From: Xanthomonas pisi DSM 18956
Lineage (GTDB): Bacteria > Pseudomonadota > Gammaproteobacteria > Xanthomonadales > Xanthomonadaceae
Direction: 5' to 3'
Assembly (NCBI RefSeq): GCF_001010415.1
Contig: NZ_JPLE01000012.1
Location: forward strand, 58,329 to 122,328
DNA length: 64,000 nucleotides
Both the position numbers and the translations under genes were made by a program. This document shows positions 1-9,472 of this stretch, piece after piece (position 1 is the first letter of the stretch; each line of letters starts with the position of its first letter). Below the pieces are notes generated by a model, which saw only the letters and a program-made list of their open reading frames with translations, was not told the origin of the DNA and made no database searches.

Positions 1-124
1 CCAATGAATAGGCGCTGGCGTGCCGACAACCACGTTGGCGGGCGCAACCGGCCATAATTACGCAGCGTCGAAAAAGCGTTGCAAAGCAGCCATTTGCGGC
101 GCACTACATCGATTTATGATGCGA

Positions 125-145
125 TTGATTCAACTTATATATCAA
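125..145. promoter_or_regulatory. Possible operator: TTGAT-N11-ATCAA dyad upstream of kdgD
   Basis: A 5-bp inverted repeat (TTGAT and ATCAA) is separated by 11 bp in an AT-rich patch about 80 bp before the kdgD start. The geometry resembles a LysR-type or GntR-type site. No regulator gene is visible in the window next to it. The rest of 1-226 shows no gene that I can support. Assignment as an operator is inference. Confidence 0.3.
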
Positions 146-226
146 ACAATACGTCCTTTGGTTTGGACCGGCAACGATCTGCGTTTCTAGGATCAACCGC
201 ATCCCCCGCCCAGGAGCGTTTGTCCG

Positions 227-1144
227 ATGAGCAGCAGATACACCCCTTCCGAAATGGCCCAAGCGCTTGGCGCCGGGCTGTTGTCGTTTCCGGTGACCCA
301 TTTCGATGCCGACCTGGCCTTCGACGAACCCGCCTACCGCCGCAATCTGGACTGGCTGTCCTCGCACCCGGCCGCCGGGCTGTTTGCCGCCGGCGGCACC
401 GGCGAGCTGTTTTCGCTGACGCTGGATGAAGTGAATCGCGCCGTGCGAGCAGCGGTGACCCAGACCGCCGGCCGCATGCCGGTCATCGCACCGGCCGGTT
501 ACGGCACCGCGATCGCGATGGAGATGGCGCAGGCCGCCGAGCGCAACGATGCCGACGGCATCCTGCTGTTTCCGCCATACCTCACCGAGTGCGATGCCGA
601 TGGCGTGGCCGACCATGTCGAGCGCGTCTGCAAGGCGACCAGCCTGGGCGTGATCGTCTACGGCCGCGCCAACGCCAAGCTCGACGATGTGACGCTGGCG
701 CGGGTGGCCGAGCGTTGCCCCAACCTGGTGGGCTACAAGGACGGCATCGGCGATGTGGATCGCATGACCCGCATCTACGCACGCCTGGGCGACCGATTGC
801 TGTACGTGGGCGGACTGCCCACCGCCGAAACCTTCGCGCTGCCGTATCTGGAAATGGGCGTGACCACGTATTCGTCGGTCATCTTCAATTTCCTGCCCGA
901 GTGGGCGCTGGCGTTCTATGCAGCGGTGCGTGCGCGCGACCACGTCACCATCTACCGCGAGCTCAATGACTTCGTGTTGCCGTACACCGTGCTGCGCAAT
1001 CGCCGCGCCGGTTATGCGGTGTCGATCGTCAAGGCCGGCATGCGCGCGGTCGGCCGCCCGGCCGGTCCGGTCCGCACGCCGCTGGCCGACCTCAACGAGG
1101 ACGAATTCGCCCAGCTCAAGCAACTGATCGGAGGACGCCGCTGA
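227..1144 (+). CDS. kdgD: 5-dehydro-4-deoxyglucarate dehydratase
   Basis: This 305-residue enzyme belongs to the DHDPS/NAL class I aldolase-like TIM-barrel family. It dehydrates and decarboxylates 5-dehydro-4-deoxyglucarate to 2-oxoglutarate semialdehyde in the cytoplasm. The family GGTGE loop lies at residues 56-60. The catalytic tyrosine is Y145 (IVYGR) and the Schiff-base lysine is K171 (GYKDG). The start is fixed by a CAGGAG ribosome binding site at 211-216. Its TGA overlaps the ATG of the next gene (TGATG), which suggests translational coupling to the semialdehyde dehydrogenase that uses its product. The glucarate and galactarate dehydratases downstream supply its substrate, so the family assignment and context agree. 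Confidence 0.93.
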   Translation: MSSRYTPSEMAQALGAGLLSFPVTHFDADLAFDEPAYRRNLDWLSSHPAAGLFAAGGTGELFSLTLDEVNRAVRAAVTQTAGRMPVIAPAGYGTAIAMEMAQAAERNDADGILLFPPYLTECDADGVADHVERVCKATSLGVIVYGRANAKLDDVTLARVAERCPNLVGYKDGIGDVDRMTRIYARLGDRLLYVGGLPTAETFALPYLEMGVTTYSSVIFNFLPEWALAFYAAVRARDHVTIYRELNDFVLPYTVLRNRRAGYAVSIVKAGMRAVGRPAGPVRTPLADLNEDEFAQLKQLIGGRR

Positions 1145-2724
1145 TGCACGCCATCAAGGGCCAATCGCTGATCGGGCAGCGCGACGTGCACGGCGCGGGG
1201 GCGGAATTTCATGCGGTGGACGCGGCCAGCGGCGTGGCATTGCAGCCGGCGTTCGGCTCGGTGAGCGCACAGGATCTGGAGCAGGCCTGTGCGTTGGCGC
1301 AGGCGGCGTTCGATCGTTATCGCGAAACGACGCTGGACGCGCGCGCGGTCTTCCTGGAAACCATCGCCGAGCAGATCCTGGCGCTGGGCGATGCCTTGAT
1401 CGAACGCGCCATGCACGAAAGCGGCTTGCCGCGTCCACGCCTGGAAGGCGAGCGGGGGCGCACGGTGGGGCAGCTGCGCCTGTTCGCCAACGTGGTGCGC
1501 GAAGGAAGCTGGCTGCAGGCGCGGATCGACCCGGCGCTGCCGCAGCGCACCCCATTGCCGCGTGCGGACCTGCGTCAACGGCATATCGCGCTGGGGCCGG
1601 TGGCGGTGTTCGGTGCCAGCAATTTCCCGCTGGCATTCTCGGTGGCCGGTGGCGATACCGCCTCGGCACTGGCGGCCGGCTGCCCGGTGGTGGTCAAGGC
1701 GCACAGCGCGCATCCGGGCACTTCGGAATTGGTGGGCCGTGCGATCCAGGCGGCGGTGGCGCAATGCGGCCTGCCCGAAGGCGTGTTCTCGCTGCTGTTC
1801 GACGCCGGCATCGAGATCGGTGCACGACTGGTGGCCGATGCACGCATCAAGGCGGTGGGTTTCACCGGCTCGCGGGCCGGCGGCATGGCGCTGGTCAAGA
1901 TTGCCGCCGCACGCCGCGAGCCGATTCCGGTGTATGCGGAGATGAGCGCGATCAATCCGGTGTATCTGTTGCCGCAGGCGCTGCAGGCACGCGCGTCGGA
2001 TCTGGGCAAAGCGTTCGTCGGCTCGCTGACCCTGGGCAGCGGGCAGTTCTGCACCAATCCCGGCTTGCTGCTGGCGATCGATTCGCCGGCGCTGGATGCA
2101 TTTGTCGCCTCCGCAACGCAAACGCTGCAGGCCGTGTCGCCGGCAGCGATGCTCACCGCAGGCATTGGTCAGGCCTACGCGCAAGGCGTGCAGCGTCTGG
2201 CCGCGCACCCGCAGGTCAGCACGCTGGCACGCGGCGCTGCGGCGGACGCCGGGCGCTGCCCGGCGGCGTTGTTCGGTACCGACGCCGATGCCTTCCTGGC
2301 CGATGAGGCGCTGCAGGCCGAAGTCTTCGGCGCGTCGTCGCTGCTGGTGCGTTGCAGGGACATCGAGCAGCTGCGTGCGCTGAGCGAGCACCTGGAAGGC
2401 CAGCTCACCGCCACCTTGCACATGGAGGCGGGCGATACCGAACTGGCCGCCGCATTGCTGCCGGTGCTGGAGCGCAAGGCCGGGCGCATCCTGGTCAACG
2501 ACTGGCCCACCGGCGTGGAGGTCTGCCACGCGATGGTGCACGGCGGCCCGTTCCCGGCCACCTCCGACAGCCGCAGCACTTCGGTCGGCACGCTGGCGAT
2601 CGATCGCTTCCTGCGCCCGGTCTGTTACCAGGATCTGCCGGCGGCGCTGCTACCTGCTGCGGTGGCGCACGACAACCCGCTCGGACTATGGCGACGTGTC
2701 GATGGCGCGCTGGGACACGACTGA
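1144..2724 (+). CDS. 2,5-dioxovalerate (alpha-ketoglutaric semialdehyde) dehydrogenase
   Basis: A 526-residue aldehyde dehydrogenase superfamily protein that would oxidise 2-oxoglutarate semialdehyde to 2-oxoglutarate with NAD(P)+. The catalytic set is visible: N160 in GASNFPL, E266 in YAEMS and C303 in GQFCTNPG, with the cofactor-binding GFTGS motif near residue 239. The sequence lacks the usual glycine after E266 (EMS rather than ELGG), as is common in the KGSADH type III branch. The gene overlaps kdgD by one base, so the last two steps of the pathway are co-translated. The substrate is assigned from the neighbours; the family assignment is secure. Confidence 0.92.
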   Translation: MHAIKGQSLIGQRDVHGAGAEFHAVDAASGVALQPAFGSVSAQDLEQACALAQAAFDRYRETTLDARAVFLETIAEQILALGDALIERAMHESGLPRPRLEGERGRTVGQLRLFANVVREGSWLQARIDPALPQRTPLPRADLRQRHIALGPVAVFGASNFPLAFSVAGGDTASALAAGCPVVVKAHSAHPGTSELVGRAIQAAVAQCGLPEGVFSLLFDAGIEIGARLVADARIKAVGFTGSRAGGMALVKIAAARREPIPVYAEMSAINPVYLLPQALQARASDLGKAFVGSLTLGSGQFCTNPGLLLAIDSPALDAFVASATQTLQAVSPAAMLTAGIGQAYAQGVQRLAAHPQVSTLARGAAADAGRCPAALFGTDADAFLADEALQAEVFGASSLLVRCRDIEQLRALSEHLEGQLTATLHMEAGDTELAAALLPVLERKAGRILVNDWPTGVEVCHAMVHGGPFPATSDSRSTSVGTLAIDRFLRPVCYQDLPAALLPAAVAHDNPLGLWRRVDGALGHD

Positions 2725-2840
2725 CAGCTGCCGCAGCAACGATGCCTGAGGCGTGCCGGAGGAGGGTCCGGTACGCCATCTGCAGGCGCAACGTGGAGTA
2801 CCGAAGCGCAGTGCGCTTCCATCGTCATAGGTGAGGAACG

Positions 2841-4220
2841 ATGATGGCTATCGATTCAAAAACAGTCGGTTCAACGACGGTTCCGCGCAGGCGCTACCTG
2901 ATCTTGCTGATGCTGTTCGTGGTGACCACGATCAACTATGCCGATCGCGCCACCTTGTCCATCGCCGGCTCCGCGGTCCAGGATGCGCTGGGCATCGATG
3001 CGCTGCAGATGGGCTTCATTTTTTCTGCGTTCGGTTGGGCGTATGTGGCCGGGCAGATTCCCGGCGGCTGGTTGCTCGACCGCTTTGGCTCGCGGCGCGT
3101 ATACGGCCTGTCGTTGCTGATCTGGTCGTTGTTCACCGCGCTGCAGGGCTTTATCGACTGGGTGCCGGTGACCTGGGCGGTCACCACGTTGTTCGTGCTG
3201 CGCTTTCTGGTCGGCATTGCCGAAGCGCCGTCGTTCCCGGGCAATAGCCGCATCGTGGCGGCCTGGTTTCCCACTGCAGAGCGCGGCCTGGCTGCGTCGA
3301 TCTTCAATTCCGCGCAGTACTTCGCCACGGTGGCGTTCGCGCCGTTGATGGGCTGGCTGGTGCACGCCTGGGGCTGGGAGCATGTGTTTTTGGTGATGGG
3401 CGCGGCGGGCGTGTTGCTGGCGCTGGTGTGGCGCAAGACCATCTATGCCCCGCGCGAACATCCGCGCCTGAGCGCGCAGGAGCTGGACTACATCCAGCGC
3501 AACGGCGCGCTGGTGGACATGGAGCAGGGCAACACGCCCGGTCGCCAGCCCAAGGGCACGCAATGGCATTACGCCAAGCAGTTGTTGTGCAACCGCATGT
3601 TGCTGGGCGTGTACATCGGCCAGTACTGCATCACCACGCTGACGTATTTCTTCCTGACCTGGTTTCCGGTGTACCTGGTCAAGGAGCGCGGCATGTCGAT
3701 CCTGGAAGCGGGCTTTGTGGCGTCGTTGCCGGCGGTGTGCGGGTTCATCGGCGGCGTGCTGGGTGGCTATGTGTCCGACCGCATGGTGCGGCGGGGCTAC
3801 TCGCTCACCGTCTCGCGCAAGACGCCCATTGTGATCGGCATGCTGATGTCGGTGACGATGATCGGCTGCAACTACGTGCAGGCCGAATGGATGGTGGTCG
3901 GGCTGATGGCGCTGGCCTTCTTCGGCAAGGGCATCGGCGCACTCGGCTGGGCGGTGGTGGCCGACACCTCGCCCAAGGAAATCGCCGGCCTGTCCGGTGG
4001 CCTGTTCAATACCTTCGGCAATATCGCCGGCATCACCACGCCGATCGTCATCGGCTACATCGTGTCCACCACCGGCACCTTCGAGTGGGCCTTGGTCTTC
4101 GTCGGGTTCAACGCATTACTGGCGGTGGTGTCCTACCTGGTGATCGTGGGCGAAATCAAGCGCGTGCAACTCAAGGCGCCGCCCGGCGGCCCGTCGCTGC
4201 CGCTGCCCGCACTGCGTTGA
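2841..4220 (+). CDS. MFS hexarate transporter (anion:cation symporter family)
   Basis: A 459-residue major facilitator protein with about 12 hydrophobic segments. The first spans roughly residues 18-36, and NYADR follows it, as in the D-galactonate/glucarate (GudP, GarP, DgoT) branch. The conserved loop between segments 2 and 3 is visible as [15 protein letters not shown]. Two ATG codons are adjacent (2841 and 2844), and I took the first. About 115 bp without a gene separates it from the dehydrogenase gene, and 19 bp separates it from gudD. Its position among glucarate and galactarate catabolic genes makes these sugar acids the likely substrates. The exact substrate range is inferred, not seen. 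Confidence 0.88.
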   Translation: MMAIDSKTVGSTTVPRRRYLILLMLFVVTTINYADRATLSIAGSAVQDALGIDALQMGFIFSAFGWAYVAGQIPGGWLLDRFGSRRVYGLSLLIWSLFTALQGFIDWVPVTWAVTTLFVLRFLVGIAEAPSFPGNSRIVAAWFPTAERGLAASIFNSAQYFATVAFAPLMGWLVHAWGWEHVFLVMGAAGVLLALVWRKTIYAPREHPRLSAQELDYIQRNGALVDMEQGNTPGRQPKGTQWHYAKQLLCNRMLLGVYIGQYCITTLTYFFLTWFPVYLVKERGMSILEAGFVASLPAVCGFIGGVLGGYVSDRMVRRGYSLTVSRKTPIVIGMLMSVTMIGCNYVQAEWMVVGLMALAFFGKGIGALGWAVVADTSPKEIAGLSGGLFNTFGNIAGITTPIVIGYIVSTTGTFEWALVFVGFNALLAVVSYLVIVGEIKRVQLKAPPGGPSLPLPALR

Positions 4221-4239
4221 CCGTCTTCGGAGAATCCTC

Positions 4240-5595
4240 ATGAATATCCAACCATCACCTGCAGGCATCGGCACCACGCCGCGCATCACCGACATCCGCG
4301 TGGTGCCCGTCGCCGGGCAGGACAGCATGCTGCTGAATCTCAGTGGCGCGCATGCGCCGTACTTCACCCGCAACGTGCTGGTGCTGCGCGATTCGTCCGG
4401 GCGCACCGGCGTGGGCGAAGTGCCTGGCGGTGCGGCCATCGCCGGCTTGCTGCAGGAGGCTGCGCCGCTCATTCGCGACCGCTCCATCGCCGAGTATCAG
4501 CGCATCCTCAATCAGGTGCGCACTGCCTTTGCCGACCGCGACAGCGCCGGCCGTGGCCTGCAGACCTTCGATCTGCGTATCACCATCCATGCGGTGACGG
4601 CCATCGAATCAGCGTTGCTGGATCTGCTCGGGCAATTCCTCGATCAGCCTGTCGCCGCCTTGCTCGGCGAAGGCCAGCAACGCAGCGCCGTGGATGTGCT
4701 GGGCTATCTGTTTTTCATCGGCGACCGGCGCAAGACGGCGTTCGACTATCGCGACGGCAGCGGTGCCCGCGATGACTGGGAGGCGGTGCGCGACCAGGAA
4801 GCCTTGACGCCGGCAGCGGTGGTGCGCCTGGCCGAAGCGGCCTACGAAAGATACGGCTTCCGCGATTTCAAGCTCAAGGGCGGCGTGCTGCGCGGCGAAG
4901 ACGAAATCGAAGCCATTGTCGCGTTGCACGCGCGCTTTCCGCAGGCGCGCATCACCCTCGACCCCAATGGCGCGTGGTCGCTGGATCAGGCCATCGCCCT
5001 GTGCCGCGACATGCACGGGGTGATGGCCTATGCCGAAGACCCGTGCGGTGCGCAGGATGGGTATTCCGGGCGCGAGATCATGGCCGAATTCCGTCGCGCC
5101 ACCGGCTTGCCGACCGCCACCAACATGATCGCCACCGACTGGCGGCAGATGGGCCACGCCATCCAGTTGCAGTCGGTGGATATCCCGCTGGCCGACCCGC
5201 ATTTCTGGACGTTGCAGGGCTCGGTACGCGTGGCGCAACTGTGCCGCGACTGGGGCCTGACCTGGGGCTCGCATTCCAACAACCATTTCGATATTTCGCT
5301 GGCGATGTTCACCCATGTCGCAGCCGCGGCGCCTGGGCAGGTGACCGCGATCGACACACACTGGATCTGGCAGGACGGCCAACGCCTGACCCACGACCCA
5401 TTGCAGATCGTCGGCGGCCAGATCCAGGTGCCGGCAAAGCCGGGCCTGGGTGTGGAGCTGGACATGGACGCGCTGGAGGCCGCGCATCGCACCTATCAAA
5501 GCCTGAGCCTGGGCGCGCGCGACGATGCCGCCGCCATGCAGGCGCTGATCCCCAACTGGACCTTCGACAACAAGCGGCCCTGTCTGGTGCGCTGA
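4240..5595 (+). CDS. gudD: D-glucarate dehydratase
   Basis: A 451-residue enolase-superfamily enzyme, close to the 446 residues of E. coli GudD. It dehydrates D-glucarate to 5-dehydro-4-deoxyglucarate. The K-x-K base pair is K211/K213 (FKLKGG). Likely metal ligands are D241 (LDPNG), E266 (AEDPCG) and N295 (TNMIATD), and the catalytic His is H345 (GSHSNNH). A CGGAG ribosome binding site precedes the ATG. Its product feeds KdgD, encoded at the head of the cluster. The neighbouring porin and carrier could bring glucarate in. Confidence 0.93.
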   Translation: MNIQPSPAGIGTTPRITDIRVVPVAGQDSMLLNLSGAHAPYFTRNVLVLRDSSGRTGVGEVPGGAAIAGLLQEAAPLIRDRSIAEYQRILNQVRTAFADRDSAGRGLQTFDLRITIHAVTAIESALLDLLGQFLDQPVAALLGEGQQRSAVDVLGYLFFIGDRRKTAFDYRDGSGARDDWEAVRDQEALTPAAVVRLAEAAYERYGFRDFKLKGGVLRGEDEIEAIVALHARFPQARITLDPNGAWSLDQAIALCRDMHGVMAYAEDPCGAQDGYSGREIMAEFRRATGLPTATNMIATDWRQMGHAIQLQSVDIPLADPHFWTLQGSVRVAQLCRDWGLTWGSHSNNHFDISLAMFTHVAAAAPGQVTAIDTHWIWQDGQRLTHDPLQIVGGQIQVPAKPGLGVELDMDALEAAHRTYQSLSLGARDDAAAMQALIPNWTFDNKRPCLVR

Positions 5596-5671
5596 AGCGC
5601 CCTCATGCCTGCCGCCGGAGCGCCGGCAGCAGCGCATGACCGCCAGTTCACCGCAGGTGGAGAACCGAGCA

Positions 5672-6943
5672 ATGAAAAGCATGATGGCAATCAGCGGCGC
5701 TGCGCTGCTGGCGGTCGGCGCGGCCGGGCGTGCGCGTGCGCAACAACCCGATGAGGGGTTCTGGAATGGCGCAACGGCCGAAGTCACCGCACTCAACTTC
5801 TATTACAACCGTGATTTCCGCAGCGGCGACGGGCAGGGCAAGCGTGCCGAGTGGGCGCAGGGGTTCGTGGTCGATGCCCGTAGCGGCTATACCCGCGGGC
5901 CGGTCGGCGCGGGCCTGGATCTGCTGGGTATCGGTGATTTCAAGCTCGATGGCGTGCGCGCCGAAGGCGGCACCGGCCTGTTGCCCAACAACGACGACGG
6001 CACTGCGCAACATGCGCTGATGCGGGTGGCACCCACGCTCAAACTGCGCGCCTCGCAAACCGAAGTGAAGTGGGGCAGCTTCATTCCCAACGAGCCGCTG
6101 GTGCGCGCCAGCATCACCCGAATCATGCCGGAAACATTCCAGGGCGTGACGCTGGAATCCAAGGACGTGCCCAAGCTCGATCTGCTGCTCGCGCGCTTCA
6201 CCAGCGCCTGGTATCGCGATGGCGATTCGCGCGTCCCCATCACCTTGACCAACAAGAATCGCCGTTTTCTAGGCACGCCGGATTCGGATGCGTTGAATCT
6301 GCTCTCGGCAACCTACAGCGTCGTGCCCGGCACGCAACTGCGCTATCAGGGCGCGGTGATGGAAGACATCTACCGGCAGCAGCTCTATAACCTGATCCAG
6401 ACGCACACCTTCGGCAAGGACCAGTTGCGTGTGGATCTGCGGTATTTCCGTACCGACGACATCGGCCAGTCGCGTGCCGGACCGATCGACAACCGCATGT
6501 TCAGCAGCATGCTGTCCTGGCGCACGGGCGGGCACGAATTCGGTGCCGGCTATCAACGCCTGTCCGGCCCCAGCGCCATGCCCTGGCCGGGCGGCACCGA
6601 CGGCAATGTCTTCAACTGGACCTTCATCAACGACTTTCTCGAACGCGGCGAGCGCAGCTGGCAGCTGCGTTACAGCATCGATGGCAAGAGCATCGGCATC
6701 CCCGGCCTCAGCGTCATGGCGCGCTACATCAGCGGCGACCATGCGCAGCCGGCCACCTATGCCGGCGAAGGCCGCGAATGGGCCCGCGATATCTTGACCA
6801 CCTATCAATTCCAGAGCGAGCGCTTCAAGCATTTGAGCGTCATCTGGTTCAACGGCACCTTCCGCTCCAATTACCAGCGCAATGTCGATGAAAACCGCCT
6901 GATCCTGCAGTACCGCCGTCAGTTCGACAGCCCCGACCGGTAA
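5672..6943 (+). CDS. OprD-family outer membrane porin
   Basis: A 423-residue protein with an N-terminal signal peptide (cleavage probably after ARA-Q near residue 23-24). A beta-barrel-like pattern of alternating hydrophobic residues and aromatic pairs follows. The mature N-terminus ([20 protein letters not shown]) matches the opening strands of OprD-type substrate-specific porins of pseudomonads. I chose ATG 5672 because it begins the signal peptide and has GGTGGAG upstream; an in-frame ATG at 5636 would add a non-signal leader. The gene lies between gudD and garD, so uptake of hexarates across the outer membrane is the likely role. Its TAA touches an in-frame upstream ATG of garD. Confidence 0.82.
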   Translation: MKSMMAISGAALLAVGAAGRARAQQPDEGFWNGATAEVTALNFYYNRDFRSGDGQGKRAEWAQGFVVDARSGYTRGPVGAGLDLLGIGDFKLDGVRAEGGTGLLPNNDDGTAQHALMRVAPTLKLRASQTEVKWGSFIPNEPLVRASITRIMPETFQGVTLESKDVPKLDLLLARFTSAWYRDGDSRVPITLTNKNRRFLGTPDSDALNLLSATYSVVPGTQLRYQGAVMEDIYRQQLYNLIQTHTFGKDQLRVDLRYFRTDDIGQSRAGPIDNRMFSSMLSWRTGGHEFGAGYQRLSGPSAMPWPGGTDGNVFNWTFINDFLERGERSWQLRYSIDGKSIGIPGLSVMARYISGDHAQPATYAGEGREWARDILTTYQFQSERFKHLSVIWFNGTFRSNYQRNVDENRLILQYRRQFDSPDR

Positions 6944-6978
6944 TGCACTCCACCCCACGTCTGCAAGGTAGCCCCACG

Positions 6979-8520
6979 ATGTCCGCAACCCAGCAACCCA
7001 CCCGTTGGCTCAGCATCCGCGCCCATGCGCGCGACAACGTCGCCATCGTCGTCAACGATGACGGCGCGCCGGCCGGTGCCACCTTTCCGGATGGGCTCAC
7101 CGCCATCGAGCACATTCCGCAGGGCCACAAGATGGCGCTGCGCGACCTGGCCGCCGGCGCGCCGGTGATCCGCCTGGGCGCGGTGATCGGCACTGCCAAT
7201 GCCGACATCGCACGCGGCGCCTGGGTGAGCGAGCAATTGCTGGCGATGCCCGAAGCGCCCGATCTGGCCGCTCTGGATCTGTCGCTGCAGCCGGCGCCCG
7301 CACCCGAGCCCCTGGATGGCTATACCTTCCAGGGCTATCGCAACCGCGACGGCAGTGTCGGCACGCGCAACATCCTGGGCATCATGACCAGCGTGCAGTG
7401 CGTGGTGGGCGTGCTCGGCCATGCGGTGGAGCGCATCCGCACCGAGCTGCTGCCCAAGTATCCCAATGTCGACGATGTGGTGGCGGTCAATCACGTCTAC
7501 GGTTGCGGCGTGGCGATCACCGCGCCGGAGGCCATCATCCCCATCCGCACGCTGCGCAATATCGCGCGCAGCCCCAACTTCGGCGGGCAGGCGCTGATCG
7601 TGGGCCTGGGCTGCGAGAAACTCGCGCCCGAGCGCCTGCTGCCGGACGATGCCAGCGCCGACGACAGCGGCGTCTACCGCCTGCAGGAAGCCAGCCTGGG
7701 CTTTGCCGACATGGTCGGTTCGATCATGGCCATGGCCGAAGAACGCCTGCGCCATCTGGACCTGCGTCGCCGCGAAACCGTGCCGGCCAGCGAGCTGGTG
7801 GTGGGCATGCAATGCGGCGGCAGCGATGCGTTTTCCGGCGTCACCGCCAACCCGGGCCTGGGCGTGGCCGCCGACCTGCTGGTGCGCGCCGGTGCCACGG
7901 TGATGTTTTCGGAAAACACCGAAGTGCGCGATGGCATCCACCTGCTGGTGCCGCGCGCGGCCAATGCCGATGTCGCCAGGGCGCTGGTACGCGAAATGGC
8001 CTGGTACGACGCCTACCTGGCGCGCGGCCAGGCCGACCGCAGCGCCAACACCACCCCGGGCAACAAGAAAGGCGGGCTGGCCAACATCGTGGAGAAGGCG
8101 ATGGGTTCGATCGCCAAGTCCGGCTCCTCGGCGATCAACGGCGTGGTGCCGCCCGGCGAGCGGGTCAAGGGGCGCGGGCTGCAGTATTGCGCCACCCCGG
8201 CCAGCGATTTCGTCTGCGGCACCTTGCAGGTTGCGGCGGGCATGAACCTGCACGTGTTCACCACCGGGCGCGGAACGCCCTACGGCCTGGGCATGGTGCC
8301 GGTGATCAAGGTGGCCACCCGCAGCGACTTGGCGCAGCGCTGGTCGGACCTGATGGACATCGATGCCGGCGGCGTGGCGACCGGCGCCAAGACGCTGGAG
8401 CAATTGGGCTGGGAGTTGTTCCGGCGCTATCTGGACGTGGCCAGCGGCCAGCGCACCTGGACCGAGCAACACCGCCTGCACAACGATCTGGCCTTGTTCA
8501 ATCCGGCGCCGATTACCTAG
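6979..8520 (+). CDS. garD: Galactarate dehydratase
   Basis: A 513-residue UxaA/GarD-family dehydratase that converts galactarate (meso-galactaric acid) to 5-dehydro-4-deoxy-galactarate/glucarate. The SAF-like N-terminal part ([19 protein letters not shown]) and the main domain follow E. coli GarD closely. Examples are [11 protein letters not shown], VIGxGCEKLx[27 protein letters not shown] and [11 protein letters not shown]. An in-frame ATG at 6943 would add 12 residues; ATG 6979 gives the usual start, with AAGGT upstream. It is the last gene of the hexarate cluster and lets galactarate join the glucarate route at the KdgD step. Confidence 0.93.
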   Translation: MSATQQPTRWLSIRAHARDNVAIVVNDDGAPAGATFPDGLTAIEHIPQGHKMALRDLAAGAPVIRLGAVIGTANADIARGAWVSEQLLAMPEAPDLAALDLSLQPAPAPEPLDGYTFQGYRNRDGSVGTRNILGIMTSVQCVVGVLGHAVERIRTELLPKYPNVDDVVAVNHVYGCGVAITAPEAIIPIRTLRNIARSPNFGGQALIVGLGCEKLAPERLLPDDASADDSGVYRLQEASLGFADMVGSIMAMAEERLRHLDLRRRETVPASELVVGMQCGGSDAFSGVTANPGLGVAADLLVRAGATVMFSENTEVRDGIHLLVPRAANADVARALVREMAWYDAYLARGQADRSANTTPGNKKGGLANIVEKAMGSIAKSGSSAINGVVPPGERVKGRGLQYCATPASDFVCGTLQVAAGMNLHVFTTGRGTPYGLGMVPVIKVATRSDLAQRWSDLMDIDAGGVATGAKTLEQLGWELFRRYLDVASGQRTWTEQHRLHNDLALFNPAPIT

Positions 8521-8652
8521 TCCTGCCGGTTTTTGCGCAGTTGCCGGCCGCTAGGTGGACGTCTCTCGGTGTCGTGATCGCCCCCGCGTCGTAGCGATCC
8601 TGTGCCACAGGTCGCAACCCCGGAGCATCGCGGCGCCGCAGCGCTGCCGCGC

Positions 8653-8682
8653 CACAGCGCAACGCACCACAGCGCAACGCAC
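8653..8682. repeat. Perfect 15-bp tandem duplication
   Basis: CACAGCGCAACGCAC occurs twice back to back (8653-8667 and 8668-8682) in the 530-bp gap between garD and ridA. It is a local duplication with no evident function. No gene is supported in this gap. Confidence 0.85.
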
Positions 8683-8701
8683 CTGGCGTGGCTTCGCCCG
8701 G

Positions 8702-8808
8702 ACCCTCACCCCAACCCCTCTCCCACAGGAGAGGGGCTAAAGCGGTAGCCGCGGTGTTCTTCCCTTCTCCCATCGGGAGAAGGTGGCGCGTAGCGCCGGA
8801 TGAGGGTA
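8702..8808. repeat. REP-like bipartite palindromic element
   Basis: About 107 bp bounded by ACCCTCA (8702) and its inverse TGAGGGT (ending 8807). Inside are two strong hairpins: CCCCTCTCC-ACA-GGAGAGGGG, and CCTTCTCC-CATC-GGAGAAGG followed by GGCGC-GTA-GCGCC. The half sequences resemble the abundant intergenic repeats of Xanthomonas and Stenotrophomonas. No transposase is present. It sits between garD and ridA and may help separate their transcripts. Confidence 0.7.
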
Positions 8809-9052
8809 CGAGCGCAGCCTCATGCTCCGTCGCGCAGCCTCCAGCAGCGCACACGCACAGCCTCACCAGCGCCATCGCGCGCAGGCGAAAGCAGGCAGAC
8901 ACCAACCCACTGCAAGATGCCCAGCCCGCCGGGCAACACGCCGCTACGCCAGCGGCCAACACCTGCGCGCCGTCACCGCCTACACCCCATTCGCCCGTCA
9001 ATGGCAGGCGCCGATACAATGCGCGTTCGTTTTCAGTGTTGACGGAGTCGCC

Positions 9053-9433
9053 ATGTCCCAGATCATCCATACCGACCAGGCGCCTGCCGCCATCGGCCCT
9101 TACTCACAGGCAGTGCGCGCCGGCAACACGGTGTATTTCTCCGGCCAGATCCCGCTGGATCCGGCCACCGGCGAGATCGTGCCGGGCGATATCGGTGCGC
9201 AGGCGCGGCGCGCCTTCGACAACCTCAAGGCCGTGGCCGAAGCCGCCGGTGGCTCGCTCGACAAGATCGTGCGTCTGGGCCTGTACCTGACCGACCTGGG
9301 GCAGTTCGCCGCCGTCAATGCGGTGATGCAGGAGTATTTCCAGGCCCCGTTCCCGGCCCGTTCCACCATCGAAGTCTCCGGCCTGCCGAAGGGCGCCGGT
9401 TTCGAAGTCGATGCGGTGATGGTGCTCGAGTGA
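9053..9433 (+). CDS. ridA: RidA family reactive imine/enamine deaminase
   Basis: A 126-residue YjgF/YER057c/UK114 protein that hydrolyses reactive 2-aminoacrylate-type enamines. Family landmarks are GPYSQAV, FSGQIPLDPATG, LDKIVRLGLYLTD and PARSTIEVSGLPKGA, the last with the catalytic Arg (R103). The start follows a GACGGAG ribosome binding site at 9041-9047. A TACAAT hexamer at 9015-9020 could be its -10 box. The final codons and stop (around 9418-9433) are followed by a near-copy of the same 12 bp, a small direct duplication across the stop. The next gene, recG, starts 39 bp later. Confidence 0.95.
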   Translation: MSQIIHTDQAPAAIGPYSQAVRAGNTVYFSGQIPLDPATGEIVPGDIGAQARRAFDNLKAVAEAAGGSLDKIVRLGLYLTDLGQFAAVNAVMQEYFQAPFPARSTIEVSGLPKGAGFEVDAVMVLE

Positions 9434-9472
9434 TGGTGCTCGGTTGATCCGGCGCGACTGATCCGACCCGCC

